The position numbers and the translations under genes are program-made. Of a DNA stretch of 64,000 nt, positions 16,485-25,459 are shown one piece after another. Numbering within the stretch: position 1 is the first letter of the stretch; each line of letters begins with the position of its first letter. The notes under the pieces are model-generated. The model saw only the letters and a program-made list of their open reading frames with translations. It was not told the origin of the DNA and ran no database searches. Location: contig NZ_CP075188.1 in assembly GCF_020510525.1 (NCBI RefSeq), positions 2,790,001 through 2,854,000 of the forward strand, read 5' to 3'. The DNA is from Quatrionicoccus australiensis (GTDB taxonomy: Bacteria > Pseudomonadota > Gammaproteobacteria > Burkholderiales > Rhodocyclaceae).

Positions 16485-17450
16485 TCAGAGCAGTTGCGAC
16501 AGACCCTTGACTTCATAACGCAGGGCGCCGGTCGGGCAGACATCAACGCACAAACCGCAGCGCGTGCAATCCGGCCCGAGACTCATGCTTTCCTCGCTCG
16601 CCCGGCCCTTGACCGTGACGTCGAGCACGTGCGGCACGAGGCAGACCTTGCGGCAGTCGCCCTCGTGGAAACAATGCTCGACGTGGAAGCTGACGCGCAG
16701 CGGCGACAGGGCGCCGACCGCACCGTAGGTGAGACCGATCGGGCAGACGTAGCGGCACCAGGCTCGGCGCGAATAGACGATCTCGAACACCAGCAGCAAC
16801 CCGACCCAGCCGAGCGCCAGGCCCGGCCCGTAGATCAGGGCGCGCGACAGGATGCCGGTCGGCGACAGGGTTTCGAACACGGTGTAGCCGGTGACGATGG
16901 CGAGCAGCGCAAAGAGCAGCCAGAACACGGTGCGCGTGCCGCGGTGGAACTCGTGATCGGTGACCAGCTTCTTCTCGACCAGCTTGAGATGCAGCGCCTC
17001 GGCCCATTCGGCAAGCAGGTGGTAGGGACAGACCCAGGAACAGAAGGTCCGGCCGCCGAGCAGCACCCAGATCAGGAAGACCGTGAAGGTGCCGATGAAC
17101 AGGTTCACGATGATGTGCTTGTGAGCGAGCATCACCTGCAGCGCCGAATTGAGGTCGATCAGGTGGAAGCCGACAAAGCGCGAGGCGGTCAGCGCCCCTT
17201 CGAGAATCTGGATGTCGAGCCAGAAGCTGAAGACGAACAGCAGGTTGACCGCCAGCAGCACCGCCCAGCGCCGGTTGCGCCACTTGTGGCTGACCAGGTG
17301 ATGGTCGCGGGCGTGCATCTTTTCCTTGATGTAGCGATCCTTGTCCTCGTACTTGCGGAACATGATCGTCTGCACCCGCTCGGACACCACCTCGGGCTTC
17401 TTCGGCGCGGCGCCGAGCATGCCCATGAACAGATCGGCAAAACGGCTCAT
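16485..17450 (-). CDS. nosH: NosH, NapH-like membrane iron-sulfur quinol dehydrogenase
   Basis: 321 residues with about four to five membrane helices. Two CxxxCP motifs (CSWVCP, CRYVCP) are present, and a C-terminal ferredoxin part has CTRCGLCVDVCP plus a partial second cluster (CFHEGDCRKVCLVP). Like NapH, it is expected to take electrons from menaquinol and pass them to NosG for N2O reduction. A 4-bp overlap with nosG supports co-translation. In clade II nos systems NosG/NosH replace NosR. Confidence 0.9.
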   Translation of the reverse strand: MSRFADLFMGMLGAAPKKPEVVSERVQTIMFRKYEDKDRYIKEKMHARDHHLVSHKWRNRRWAVLLAVNLLFVFSFWLDIQILEGALTASRFVGFHLIDLNSALQVMLAHKHIIVNLFIGTFTVFLIWVLLGGRTFCSWVCPYHLLAEWAEALHLKLVEKKLVTDHEFHRGTRTVFWLLFALLAIVTGYTVFETLSPTGILSRALIYGPGLALGWVGLLLVFEIVYSRRAWCRYVCPIGLTYGAVGALSPLRVSFHVEHCFHEGDCRKVCLVPHVLDVTVKGRASEESMSLGPDCTRCGLCVDVCPTGALRYEVKGLSQLL

Positions 17451-18334
17451 GACGGCTCCTTCGGCGTGACGGCCGGTGCCAGCGCGACTTCGCCGTGCCA
17501 GGTCGCCTGCGCATCGACGATGATCGCCGCCGGCTCGGCCGGGCAGACCATTTCGCAGACGCCGCAGCCGACGCAGGGTTCGAGGACGACCGGCTGCATG
17601 CGCGAGGTACCGTCAGCCGCCGTGAAGGGGCGCAACTCGATGGCGCCCTTGACCGGGCATTCGCGCACGCACAGGTCGCACAGCGGCAGGTCGTAGGGAT
17701 GCTCGGTGATCGGGATCGGTTTCCAGCGGTCGACGTCCATGTAACGCATTTTTCCGGCAAAGCCGGCGCCGCGCGCCTGCCCCTTGAAGCCCTTGCCCTG
17801 CACGGCAAGACAGGCGGACGGCCGGGCCAGGCGGGCAACGCCGATGCGTTCCTTGAGATTGAGCGTCGGCTCGGGATCGTTTTCCTTGGCCTTGAGGATG
17901 GGCGCTGCGGCGAGCAAGGCACCCTCGCGGATATTCAGGAAAGGCGGTTTCTTGTAGGTCAGCGAGCCGGTCGGACAGGCCAGGATGCACTGCACGGCAT
18001 CGCAGGAAAAATCGCAGGCCTGCTGGCGCGGGTCGATGTGCGGAACGCCGACGCCAAAGCCGTCGATCAGGTCACCGAGCTTGATCGCCTGCACCGGGCA
18101 AACCTGGACGCACTGGCCGCACTTGATGCACGAGGACAGGAAGTCGGACTCGTTGAGCGCGCCGGGCGGACGCAGGCGTTGCGCCGAGGCGCTCAGCACC
18201 GGGATGTAGCCGAGCAGCGAGAGGCCGACCACACCGCCGGTCAGGCCGACCGACTGGAGAAACTTGCGCCGCGCCTTGGCGGCCTTTTCCAGCGACATCG
18301 CCGGCTTTTTCGGTTTTTCGACAGGTGCGTTCAT
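17447..18334 (-). CDS. nosG: NosG, NapG-like periplasmic ferredoxin
   Basis: 295 residues. A twin-arginine signal (ARRKFLQSVG, about 21-30) is followed by a hydrophobic stretch. Four 4Fe-4S cysteine groups follow: CIKCGQCVQVCP, CDAVQCILACP, CDLCVRECP and CVGCGVCEMVCP. It is the soluble partner of NosH that relays electrons toward the c-type cytochromes and NosZ. It overlaps nosD and nosH by 4 bp each. Confidence 0.92.
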   Translation of the reverse strand: MNAPVEKPKKPAMSLEKAAKARRKFLQSVGLTGGVVGLSLLGYIPVLSASAQRLRPPGALNESDFLSSCIKCGQCVQVCPVQAIKLGDLIDGFGVGVPHIDPRQQACDFSCDAVQCILACPTGSLTYKKPPFLNIREGALLAAAPILKAKENDPEPTLNLKERIGVARLARPSACLAVQGKGFKGQARGAGFAGKMRYMDVDRWKPIPITEHPYDLPLCDLCVRECPVKGAIELRPFTAADGTSRMQPVVLEPCVGCGVCEMVCPAEPAAIIVDAQATWHGEVALAPAVTPKEPS

Positions 18335-19695
18335 GACAGGGCCAGGCGTGCGGGCTTGATGAAGCGTGGCTTTTCGTCGCGCAGGATCAGGTCGGGGGTT
18401 GAGAACGGGGCCAGGCGCTCGAGGAAATCGAGCAGTTCCATGACCGGCGAGCTGCGGAAGAAGCGGGCAATCGGCATTTCCATCCAGATCTGGTCGGCGT
18501 AGGCGTAGAGCTCGTGCTTCTGGTCGCCGTAGCCGTCACCATCGCGGTCGAAGCCCTGGTAGTCGTCCCAGTAATTGCCCTGCCAGACATTGCGCGCATT
18601 ATTGTTGTTGTCGCCGCGCCCGCCGTAGCTGACCTGGGTCAGGTTGCCCTCGAAGACGTTGTCGACGACGTTGTTGCCGCCCGTCTCGCTGTTGAACTGG
18701 ATGCCGATGCCGTTGTAGGCGAAGCGGTTGCCGCGGATCTCGATGGTGCTGTCGGGCTGAAAGGGCGACAGGTCGGAGCCGATGCCGATGCCGCAATAGA
18801 TGATTTCGTTGTTCTCGAGCAGCGTGCCGGAGGCTTCCTTGAAGCCGAAGCCCATGCCGGTGGCGCCGGTGGCATGCGAGATGACGTTGTTGCGGGCGAC
18901 ACCACCCTCGGTGTACATGAAATAGACGCCGACCGCGTTGTCGTAGAAACGGTTGCGCTCGACCACGTTGTCGTTGGCGAACATGAAATGCAGCGAGTAG
19001 CGGCTGCGCCGGCCGAGATTGCCGCGAAAGACATTGCGGTGCGAATACCAGGCGACCATGTCACGCGAATCGATGACCTCGTTGCCCTCGATCAGGTTGT
19101 CGTTGCTGTACCACAGGCGCAGTCCGTCGCCACGCGCGCCGAGTTCGCGGTCCTTGGAACGCACCTTGTTGTTGCGCACGACGCTGTTGCTCGACTGCTT
19201 GAGGTCGATGCCGAACAGGCAGTTGTCGGCAACGTTGTTTTCGACGACGTTATGGTTGCCGCGTACGTCGAGACAGGAATCGTCGGTATCGTGCGAATCG
19301 CCGGAACCGGTCAGGTGCAGGCCGCGAATCACCGCATGGTCGGCATTGAGCACCATGACCGTACCGCGGTCGCCGGCATCGATGGTGACCTGGCCGCCGC
19401 CATCGATGGTCAGCGGCTTGTCGATGACGACCGGGCCGGCATAGACGCCGGGCGCCGGCTTGATCACCGCCCCCGGCGCCGCCTGGTCGACCAGCGCCTG
19501 GAAGGGCTTCAGGCCGTGCACGCGCTTGTCGCGCTGCATCAGCATGTAGGTCGGCTTCGGGCGATCGATGCCGACCCGCGGTGCGGTGCTCAGGTCGGCC
19601 GTGGCGCCCAGTTGCTGCTCGGTCTTGCCAAGCGGGATGACCAGCAGCATGGCCGCAGCCAGTCCGGCCCGGCCCAGTGTGCTCAGGTACCGCAT
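18331..19695 (-). CDS. nosD: NosD, periplasmic beta-helix maturation protein
   Basis: 454 residues with an N-terminal export signal. A long run of parallel beta-helix repeats rich in NxVxxN follows (for example HNVVENNVADN, NSVVRNNKV, DNLIEGNEVIDS). NosD is needed to build the CuZ copper-sulfide centre of NosZ, with NosF and NosY. It ends overlapping nosG and begins 4 bp after the nosB stop. Confidence 0.93.
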   Translation of the reverse strand: MRYLSTLGRAGLAAAMLLVIPLGKTEQQLGATADLSTAPRVGIDRPKPTYMLMQRDKRVHGLKPFQALVDQAAPGAVIKPAPGVYAGPVVIDKPLTIDGGGQVTIDAGDRGTVMVLNADHAVIRGLHLTGSGDSHDTDDSCLDVRGNHNVVENNVADNCLFGIDLKQSSNSVVRNNKVRSKDRELGARGDGLRLWYSNDNLIEGNEVIDSRDMVAWYSHRNVFRGNLGRRSRYSLHFMFANDNVVERNRFYDNAVGVYFMYTEGGVARNNVISHATGATGMGFGFKEASGTLLENNEIIYCGIGIGSDLSPFQPDSTIEIRGNRFAYNGIGIQFNSETGGNNVVDNVFEGNLTQVSYGGRGDNNNNARNVWQGNYWDDYQGFDRDGDGYGDQKHELYAYADQIWMEMPIARFFRSSPVMELLDFLERLAPFSTPDLILRDEKPRFIKPARLALS

Positions 19696-19699
19696 GACG

Positions 19700-20677
19700 C
19701 TACTCGGCCTGGCCTTCGCGCAACTGCTTGCGCCGGATCAGCAGCGCCAGCATCAGGCAGGCGAAGATGATGACAAGCAGGCCATAGCCCCAGTACGGAT
19801 AGGAGAAGGTCGAGAACTGCGCAACCTTGCCTTCGCCGAACACGGTAGGCATGAAAGGCTTGACCGTGAAGGCGCCCCACGGGTGCATGTTGTGGCCGAA
19901 GAACCACAGCCAGCCGGCGTAGGTGATCACGAAGAAGACCGGCAGCAGCGCCGGGACCAGCGCCAGCAGCAACTGGAAGGGACGGATCTTCGCCGTACCG
20001 GCGATGACGACACCCATCACCGCGAACAGCCCGAAGATGACGAATTGCGACACCTGGCGCACGTTGTCGCCCCATTGCTGGATGCGATCCATGTCCTTGA
20101 AGAACGTACCGGATTCGCGCATGTAATCCTGGACATGGCTTTCGAGGTGGCCGAGCACGAACTGGTCGACGATGATCCAGGCGGCGACGGCGGCGAAGCC
20201 GGCGGTCAACACGATCAGACGCGGCTTTTTCCTGGGCAGGGCAAAGGCCAGCATCATCACCGCGAAGAAGCCGAAGAAGAACTTGGCGAGCGGCTTTTCG
20301 ACCGGCGCGCCGGTGGCGATCGGGAACATGCCGACATAGTGGTTGATGGTGTTCATTTCATGCACGCAGTCGAGGCCTTCGGCGCCCTTGTCGACATTCT
20401 TGGCGGCATCGGTGATCGGGTTGTAACGTTCATCCTCGGCCGCGAGATCCTTCTGGATGATTTCGCCGGCCATGCGCGTGCCCTTGCCGGCCGCCTTGCA
20501 GCCGTTATAGACGCCATCGAAATGAAAATGGATGCGGATGCCGTCCGGGAAGGCATCGGGCGGATAGTTCGGAGCGGTCAGCGAGACCCACCAGATCGGT
20601 GCGAAATAGGCGGCGATCAGCGCGACCAGCGCAATGAAGGTCAGCCCACCGACGATTTTGTTCTGTTTTTCCATCAT
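19700..20677 (-). CDS. nosB: NosB-like multi-spanning membrane protein
   Basis: 325 residues with six predicted membrane helices (a first near 10-28, the last at the C-terminus before RRKQLREGQ). This is the gene found between nosZ and nosD in clade II clusters such as Wolinella. Its biochemical role is not established; electron transfer or maturation has been suggested. The start at 20677 (ATGATGG, second ATG 3 bp on) is chosen because AAAGGAACAGAG precedes it. Upstream in-frame sequence lacks coding character. Confidence 0.8.
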   Translation of the reverse strand: MMEKQNKIVGGLTFIALVALIAAYFAPIWWVSLTAPNYPPDAFPDGIRIHFHFDGVYNGCKAAGKGTRMAGEIIQKDLAAEDERYNPITDAAKNVDKGAEGLDCVHEMNTINHYVGMFPIATGAPVEKPLAKFFFGFFAVMMLAFALPRKKPRLIVLTAGFAAVAAWIIVDQFVLGHLESHVQDYMRESGTFFKDMDRIQQWGDNVRQVSQFVIFGLFAVMGVVIAGTAKIRPFQLLLALVPALLPVFFVITYAGWLWFFGHNMHPWGAFTVKPFMPTVFGEGKVAQFSTFSYPYWGYGLLVIIFACLMLALLIRRKQLREGQAE

Positions 20678-20765
20678 GCTGCTCTCTGTTCCTTTGGCTC
20701 CCGGATTTCCTGCGGGAGAAACGCTGCCCACCTCGGGCGGGCAGCGGGCAAAACAATGACTGCTC

Positions 20766-21491
20766 TTACTTCTTCTTGCCGGCCTTCGGCTTGCACATAT
20801 TGCCCGGCATCACCAGGCTCGACTGGTAGGCGGAGATCGCCACCAGTTGCTCGTTGGTATAGGGCTTGATGACCTTGACCATGTCCGGGTTGGCGTTACG
20901 ACGATGGCCGTCGCGAATCTCGGTCATCTGGCGCAGCAGGTACTTGTAGTGCTGGCCGGCGATCACCGGATAGAACTTGGCCTTGTCGCCCTCGCCGTTC
21001 TTGCCGTGACACTCGAGGCACTGCTTTTCGTACAGTTCCTTGCCCTTGGCAATCTGCATGGCGGCATCGACGCCTTCATACTTGCCGTGTTCAAGCGGGA
21101 TGCACAGGCTGTTGATGTAGGCGGCAGCGTCGGCCAGTTCCTGCGGATCGGTCAGCGTGATGGCAAACGGATACATGGTCGGGTTGTCGCGCAGACCGGC
21201 CCGGATGTCGGCCATCTGCTTGATCAGCACGGTCGAGTGCTGGCCGGCCAGTTGCGGGAAGGTGCCGTCGGGACGACCGGCGCCGGACGGCAGGTGACAG
21301 GCGCCGCAGACTTCATAGGCTTCCTGGCCGTTCTTGACGTCGCCCTTCTTGTGCAGCGCCTCGACCTTTTCGCCCTCCTGGGCATTCCACTTGTAATTCT
21401 TGCCTTCGATACCTTCCTGCTTCGGGGCCGGCGGCCCCGCCAGGGCGATGCCTGCACTGAGCAAGCCAATAAGCAACAGTGATGCTTTCAT
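20766..21491 (-). CDS. nosC2: Diheme cytochrome c of the nos operon (NosC2-like)
   Basis: 241 residues: a Sec signal (about 1-18) and two heme-c motifs, CGACH and CLECH, each in a cytochrome c fold with a distal Met region. It should carry electrons in the periplasm from NosGH toward NosZ. The ATG at 21491 has GAGGACATCG ahead, whereas the in-frame extension to 21590 lacks a signal peptide. It lies between the monoheme cytochrome and nosB. Confidence 0.85.
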   Translation of the reverse strand: MKASLLLIGLLSAGIALAGPPAPKQEGIEGKNYKWNAQEGEKVEALHKKGDVKNGQEAYEVCGACHLPSGAGRPDGTFPQLAGQHSTVLIKQMADIRAGLRDNPTMYPFAITLTDPQELADAAAYINSLCIPLEHGKYEGVDAAMQIAKGKELYEKQCLECHGKNGEGDKAKFYPVIAGQHYKYLLRQMTEIRDGHRRNANPDMVKVIKPYTNEQLVAISAYQSSLVMPGNMCKPKAGKKK

Positions 21492-21594
21492 TTTCGATGT
21501 CCTCGATGGTGTGTTGTTCGAAATGCCAGACCATTGTCGGCAGTCGAAACCCCGGATTCCTTGATAAGTATCAGTTCCGGGGAACGGCAACGAT

Positions 21595-21903
21595 CTATTT
21601 CAGTTTGGCGAGGAAAATCGAGATCGCCTTGATTTCCTCGTCGTTCACCAAGTGCATGACGCCCTTCATGGCGGCCGTCTGGCCGTTGTTGCGGGCACCG
21701 CTCTTGATGTCCTTCATCTGCTGTTCGGTGTAGGCCGCGTTCTGGCCGGCAATCTTCGGGTAATTCGGCATCAGCGGCTTGTCGCCCTTGGGGCCGTGGC
21801 AGGCATTGCAGGTTTTGTCGGCGTACAGCGCGGCGCCATCCGGGGCCGCTATCACGGGGCTGGCAACGAGGCCAGCGGCAAGCAGTGCAAGAACCAGTTT
21901 CAT
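21595..21903 (-). CDS. nosC1: Monoheme cytochrome c of the nos operon (NosC1-like)
   Basis: 102 residues: signal peptide ending VIAA, one CNACH heme motif in the mature N-terminus and a C-terminal helix typical of class I cytochrome c (cyt c553-like). It is a probable direct electron donor to NosZ, which is encoded just upstream. Operon position and size fit the small cytochrome of clade II nos clusters. Confidence 0.88.
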   Translation of the reverse strand: MKLVLALLAAGLVASPVIAAPDGAALYADKTCNACHGPKGDKPLMPNYPKIAGQNAAYTEQQMKDIKSGARNNGQTAAMKGVMHLVNDEEIKAISIFLAKLK

Positions 21904-21987
21904 CTATCTCTCTCCTGAATCGGGAAACAGGGGACGGCGCTCACCGCCCCCTTGGGTCAGCCTCGATCCGGGATCGAGGCATCAGAC

Positions 21988-24279
21988 TTACTTGACCTTC
22001 TTGGCGCCGTTCTGCTCAAGATAGGTCTTGGCACGCAGACCGATGTCGGCGGCCTTGACCTGGTATTGCCAGACTTGCTCGGCCCACAGGTTGGCCTGGT
22101 CCCAATCCTTCTTGGCGGCAGCGGCTTCATGCTTGGCCTTGGCTTCCTTGGTCTTGTTGAGCTGGTCGGTTGCGTCTTCGACCATGTTCACCACGTCCGG
22201 GAAGTCCTTGTAGTTGGTGCTGACGATGTAGCCGACCACGGAATCGATGACGGCTTGCGTATCGACCACCTTCTTCACCGTCGCCTTGTAGTCGGCTTCG
22301 GTGTAGCTGGCCTTGACTTCGACCGTCTTGCCCGGCTTCCAGCCCTTCGGCTTGACCAGCAGGTAACCCTGCATTTCAAGGTGCAGCGCCGAGCAGAATT
22401 CCGTGCAGTAGTACGGATAGACGCCTTCCTTGTCAGCCTTGAACTTGACGGTGACCGTCTTGCCCGGCTCGATCGAGGCATGCACGTTGAAGGTCGACAC
22501 GGCGAAACCGTGCGTTTCATCCTGGGCCCGTTCGAGGTTGGTCAAGTGGATGGTGATTTCGTCACCCACTTCGGCCTCGATGGTTTCCGGCGTGATGTGC
22601 GAGCGGATCAGCGTCCCGAAGACTTCGATCTTGTTGCCCTTCTTGACGATCTTTTCCTCGCCGGCACGGACTGCACCCGGATTCGGCTTGTCGGTACGGG
22701 AGTCGGTCCCGACCTTGTAGCGCACGCCCGGCTTCAGCTTCGAAGCTTCGATGGCAACCACGTAGTGCGGCTCGCCGAGCGGAATCGGCATGTCGTACAG
22801 GAGTTGCATCTTGTCGTTCGAGATGTCGATCAGCTGGTGGTTTTGCGGATGCAGCGGGCCGACCGGGTTGAAACGGTCGATCGACAGCTTGTTCAGCGCC
22901 ACCAGGTAACGGCCCTTCGGATCAGCCGAGTCGCCTTCCATGGTCATCAGGTGACCGATGTTGTAGTGCACCGAGATCTTGTCGAGCACCTTGCCCTGAC
23001 AGTGATCCCATTTGACGACCTGCGAATCGACGTAGAGCGAGGTGTAGGCGATACAGGACTTGCTGTCGTACTGGGTGTGCAGCGGGCCAAGGCCGAGCTG
23101 GACCTGGGTATGCAGCGCATCCTTCATGCCGATCACGGGAATGCCGTACGGATCCTTCGATTCGAATTTGCCAGCCTTGATCGCGGCCTGGATCTTTTCA
23201 AAGGAGAACACGGAAACGTGCGTATCGAGCTTGCCGGCGACGGTCAGGAACTTGCCGTCCGGGGTCACGTCGACGCCGTGCGGCGACTTCGGTTCCGGCA
23301 CCAGGAAGAGGATGCCTTCCTTGATGGCCGTTTCCATCATCAGCACATCGTGGCCGTTAATTTTCTTGGCCTTGCCCTGGGCAACCAGTTCGGCCGCCTT
23401 CTTCCAGTTGATCACGTGCAGGTAGTCGGTGTCCTTGGCGGAACAGCCGGCTTCATACGGCGGACGACCCTTTTCGATGCCGCCGACGTAACGCTCGGAA
23501 CAGAAGGAATTGGTGAACGACCAGCCGTCGGACGGGCCCTTGCCGGCATCCGACAAGTCCTGCGAATACGGCGGCAGTTCGATCGAGAAGGAGTGCTTCG
23601 GATCGATGCGGCCTTCCTTGCGGTCAAACTTCCAGTAGGTGATGCCGCCGCGATACTTCTCGTTGAACTCTTCGAGCGGGTAGAACTTCTTGTTCTCGAG
23701 CGGCGAGGCGTACTGGGCGGCTTCGATGATGTAGTCGGTATTCGGCGTGACGAAGGCACCGCCGTGTTCCGACTTGAAGATCGGGTTGACCACGATCTGC
23801 TTGGTTTCAAAGTCGCGCAGGTCGATCACGGCGAGGCGCGGATTGGCCTTGTCGTTGATGAACAGGAACTGGCCGTCGTACTTGCCCTGGGTTTCGGAAA
23901 TGGCCGGGTGGTGCGTGTCGCCCCAGTTGATTTCCTTGCCGTCGATGTTGCCCTGACGCAGGACTTTCTTCGACTCTTCATCGAAACCGTAGCCTTGCCA
24001 GGGTTCTGGCGTAAAGACACCGATATATTTCAGGATGCGCATGGACGGAATCCCGTAGACCAGCATCTGTCCCGACTGGCCACCCGAACTGAAGGCGACG
24101 AAGTCGTCGCGCTTGCCGGTCGGCACGTAGGTCTTGGATGCGGCCAGCAGATCCTGCTGACTGAGGTTGCGACGTTTCATCACGTCCTGTAACGACTCGG
24201 CGGCCCAGGCGCTTGCGGCGCTGAGCCCGATCCCGGCTGCAATGAGCAGCACGCTGGATTTGACTGCAAATTTTTGCAT
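21988..24279 (-). CDS. nosZ: Nitrous-oxide reductase, clade II (Sec-exported)
   Basis: 763 residues. The signal peptide has no twin arginine, so Sec export is expected, the mark of clade II NosZ. The N-terminal seven-bladed propeller holds CuZ-type His motifs (GDTHHPAISET and others). The C-terminal cupredoxin binds CuA: C625-TEF-C629 with H633 and M636. After residue 640 an extension of about 120 residues is helical and charged, with no CxxCH, so it is not the heme-c tail seen in some epsilonproteobacteria. It reduces N2O to N2 in the periplasm. ATG 24279 has GGGAGATA ahead. Confidence 0.96.
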   Translation of the reverse strand: MQKFAVKSSVLLIAAGIGLSAASAWAAESLQDVMKRRNLSQQDLLAASKTYVPTGKRDDFVAFSSGGQSGQMLVYGIPSMRILKYIGVFTPEPWQGYGFDEESKKVLRQGNIDGKEINWGDTHHPAISETQGKYDGQFLFINDKANPRLAVIDLRDFETKQIVVNPIFKSEHGGAFVTPNTDYIIEAAQYASPLENKKFYPLEEFNEKYRGGITYWKFDRKEGRIDPKHSFSIELPPYSQDLSDAGKGPSDGWSFTNSFCSERYVGGIEKGRPPYEAGCSAKDTDYLHVINWKKAAELVAQGKAKKINGHDVLMMETAIKEGILFLVPEPKSPHGVDVTPDGKFLTVAGKLDTHVSVFSFEKIQAAIKAGKFESKDPYGIPVIGMKDALHTQVQLGLGPLHTQYDSKSCIAYTSLYVDSQVVKWDHCQGKVLDKISVHYNIGHLMTMEGDSADPKGRYLVALNKLSIDRFNPVGPLHPQNHQLIDISNDKMQLLYDMPIPLGEPHYVVAIEASKLKPGVRYKVGTDSRTDKPNPGAVRAGEEKIVKKGNKIEVFGTLIRSHITPETIEAEVGDEITIHLTNLERAQDETHGFAVSTFNVHASIEPGKTVTVKFKADKEGVYPYYCTEFCSALHLEMQGYLLVKPKGWKPGKTVEVKASYTEADYKATVKKVVDTQAVIDSVVGYIVSTNYKDFPDVVNMVEDATDQLNKTKEAKAKHEAAAAKKDWDQANLWAEQVWQYQVKAADIGLRAKTYLEQNGAKKVK

Positions 24280-24391
24280 TTGAATATCTCCCAACAAAAC
24301 AGAAGTAATACGGCCTGCCCCCATCGTCGCCTGCGACCAGATGCCGCAGCGGCAATTTGTCGCACTGTAAGCCGGGCCGATTTTTAAAAAA

Positions 24392-24405
24392 TTGATGTCT
24401 GTTAA
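24392..24405. promoter_or_regulatory. Weak Fnr/Dnr-like box between nosZ and the PCuAC gene
   Basis: TTGATGTCTGTTAA matches TTGAT-N4-ATCAA at 8 of 10 defined positions. It is centred about 120 bp ahead of nosZ and 107 bp ahead of the divergent copper-chaperone gene, so it could serve either. AT-rich DNA surrounds it. Confidence 0.4.
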
Positions 24406-24505
24406 ATCCAATCCGGTAATTGTGAGGAAAATACTGGCAAGCCTTGTGGCGCCGCGATCCGGGCGCCCCGGAACAGCCCAAACCCTCATCCAGAAAGGAT
24501 CTTCC

Positions 24506-24961
24506 ATGCGCCATCCCGTCTTTTTCGCCGCCGGCCTGCTCTTCTCGGGCGGTCTGCTTGCCGCTGCCGCCGACCAGATCGAGATCCATCAACCCTATGT
24601 CCGGCTCGCCCCGCCCAATGCACCGGCAGCCGGCGCCTTCATGGTGATCAGGAATACCGGCAGCAAGGACGTCAAAGTCGTCAAGGCCGACAATCCGGCA
24701 AGCCGGGTGACCGAACTGCACACGCATCTGAACGAGGCCGGCATCATGAAAATGCGCCAGGTGCCGGCCATCGAGATCAAGGCCGGTGGCGAAGCCCTGC
24801 TCCAGCCGGGCGGCCTGCACATCATGCTGATCGACCTCAAGGCACCACTGCAGGAAGGCGACAACATACCGATCACCCTGGGCTTCGACGACGGCAGCAG
24901 CAAGCAGGTCAACGCCAAGGTCATGCGTCCGCTGCCGACCGGCATGCGGATGCAGCACTGA
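24506..24961 (+). CDS. PCuAC-family periplasmic copper chaperone
   Basis: 151 residues: a Sec signal (about 1-21), then the cupredoxin-like PCuAC fold. Copper ligands are in the expected order: H72/H74 in ELHTHLN, M81/M83 in GIMKMR, H105/M107 in HIMLID. Such proteins hand Cu(I) to CuA sites. Here it is divergent from nosZ and probably serves NosZ CuA or the oxidase, together with SCO1 at 26547. AAAGGATCTTCC precedes the ATG. Confidence 0.9.
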   Translation: MRHPVFFAAGLLFSGGLLAAAADQIEIHQPYVRLAPPNAPAAGAFMVIRNTGSKDVKVVKADNPASRVTELHTHLNEAGIMKMRQVPAIEIKAGGEALLQPGGLHIMLIDLKAPLQEGDNIPITLGFDDGSSKQVNAKVMRPLPTGMRMQH

Positions 24962-24977
24962 ACCCGCATTTTTGCGT

Positions 24978-25003
24978 TTTCCAGGCGGTCGACCGCCTGG
25001 AAA
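24978..25003. repeat. GGTCGACC element, copy 4: perfect 26-bp palindrome
   Basis: A perfect inverted repeat centred on GGTCGACC (24987-24994), flanked by CCCG and CGGG and by T-runs on both sides. It lies 17 bp past the PCuAC stop. As RNA it would fold into a 13-bp stem with no loop spacer, so it could end transcription or act as a protein site. Confidence 0.6.
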
Positions 25004-25031
25004 CGGGATTTTTCCGCCGCCAGGCCTGGAT

Positions 25032-25367
25032 ATGAAAACACTGCTCACCACCCTGCTTGCCCTGCTCTGCATGGCTTCCGCCCAGGCCGAACACGCCCAC
25101 GGCAAGATCGACGACAGCCTGCCCGATGCCGAGCGCATCCGTTTCTGCGAGCGGATGCGCGACCAGGCATTGCAGGCTTTTTACGACCGCGAGCATGGTC
25201 GACCGATGAAACTGTTTGCCGAAGACGGCAGCCGCGGCCCGCGCATCGCCAACCAGATCACCCGCCGCATTTACGCCGAACCGCAGATCGCCGCCCGCCG
25301 CCACGCCGAGACCTTCGGTCGCGCCACCTGCAACGAAATGATGGGAGCAGCGCCAGACAGCGACTGA
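25032..25367 (+). CDS. Small exported protein, unknown function
   Basis: 111 residues: clear signal peptide (MKTLLTTLLALLCMASAQA), then a basic helical mature part with two cysteines (FCERM, ATCNEM). Not recognised. The start at 25032 is chosen because it gives the signal peptide; the ribosome-binding site is weak. It sits between the PCuAC gene and a gene with an Fnr/Dnr box. A role in the copper/nos periplasmic system is inferred from location only. Confidence 0.6.
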   Translation: MKTLLTTLLALLCMASAQAEHAHGKIDDSLPDAERIRFCERMRDQALQAFYDREHGRPMKLFAEDGSRGPRIANQITRRIYAEPQIAARRHAETFGRATCNEMMGAAPDSD

Positions 25368-25385
25368 GGCAAGTCGCACGCCAAA

Positions 25386-25399
25386 TTGATCAAGATCAT
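25386..25399. promoter_or_regulatory. Fnr/Dnr box TTGATCAAGATCAT
   Basis: Matches TTGAT-N4-ATCAA at 9 of 10 defined positions. The centre is about 67 bp ahead of the ATG at 25460, so it could sit near -41.5 of a class II activated promoter. A GTCGACC motif follows at 25404. Confidence 0.6.
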
Positions 25400-25459
25400 T
25401 TTTGTCGACCGCCAGGCGCGAAAGAATGGCGGCTCCTTGCTCCCGGACGCAAAATCCTC

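Noticed and set aside
21952..24192. 746-residue plus-strand frame over nosZ
   Set aside because: It is the shadow of nosZ codon bias; Val/Asp/Arg-rich and without a ribosome-binding site.
24506..24961. PCuAC gene start at 24392 instead of 24506
   Set aside because: The extra residues cover the Fnr-like box and hide the signal peptide; ATG 24506 has AAAGGA ahead.
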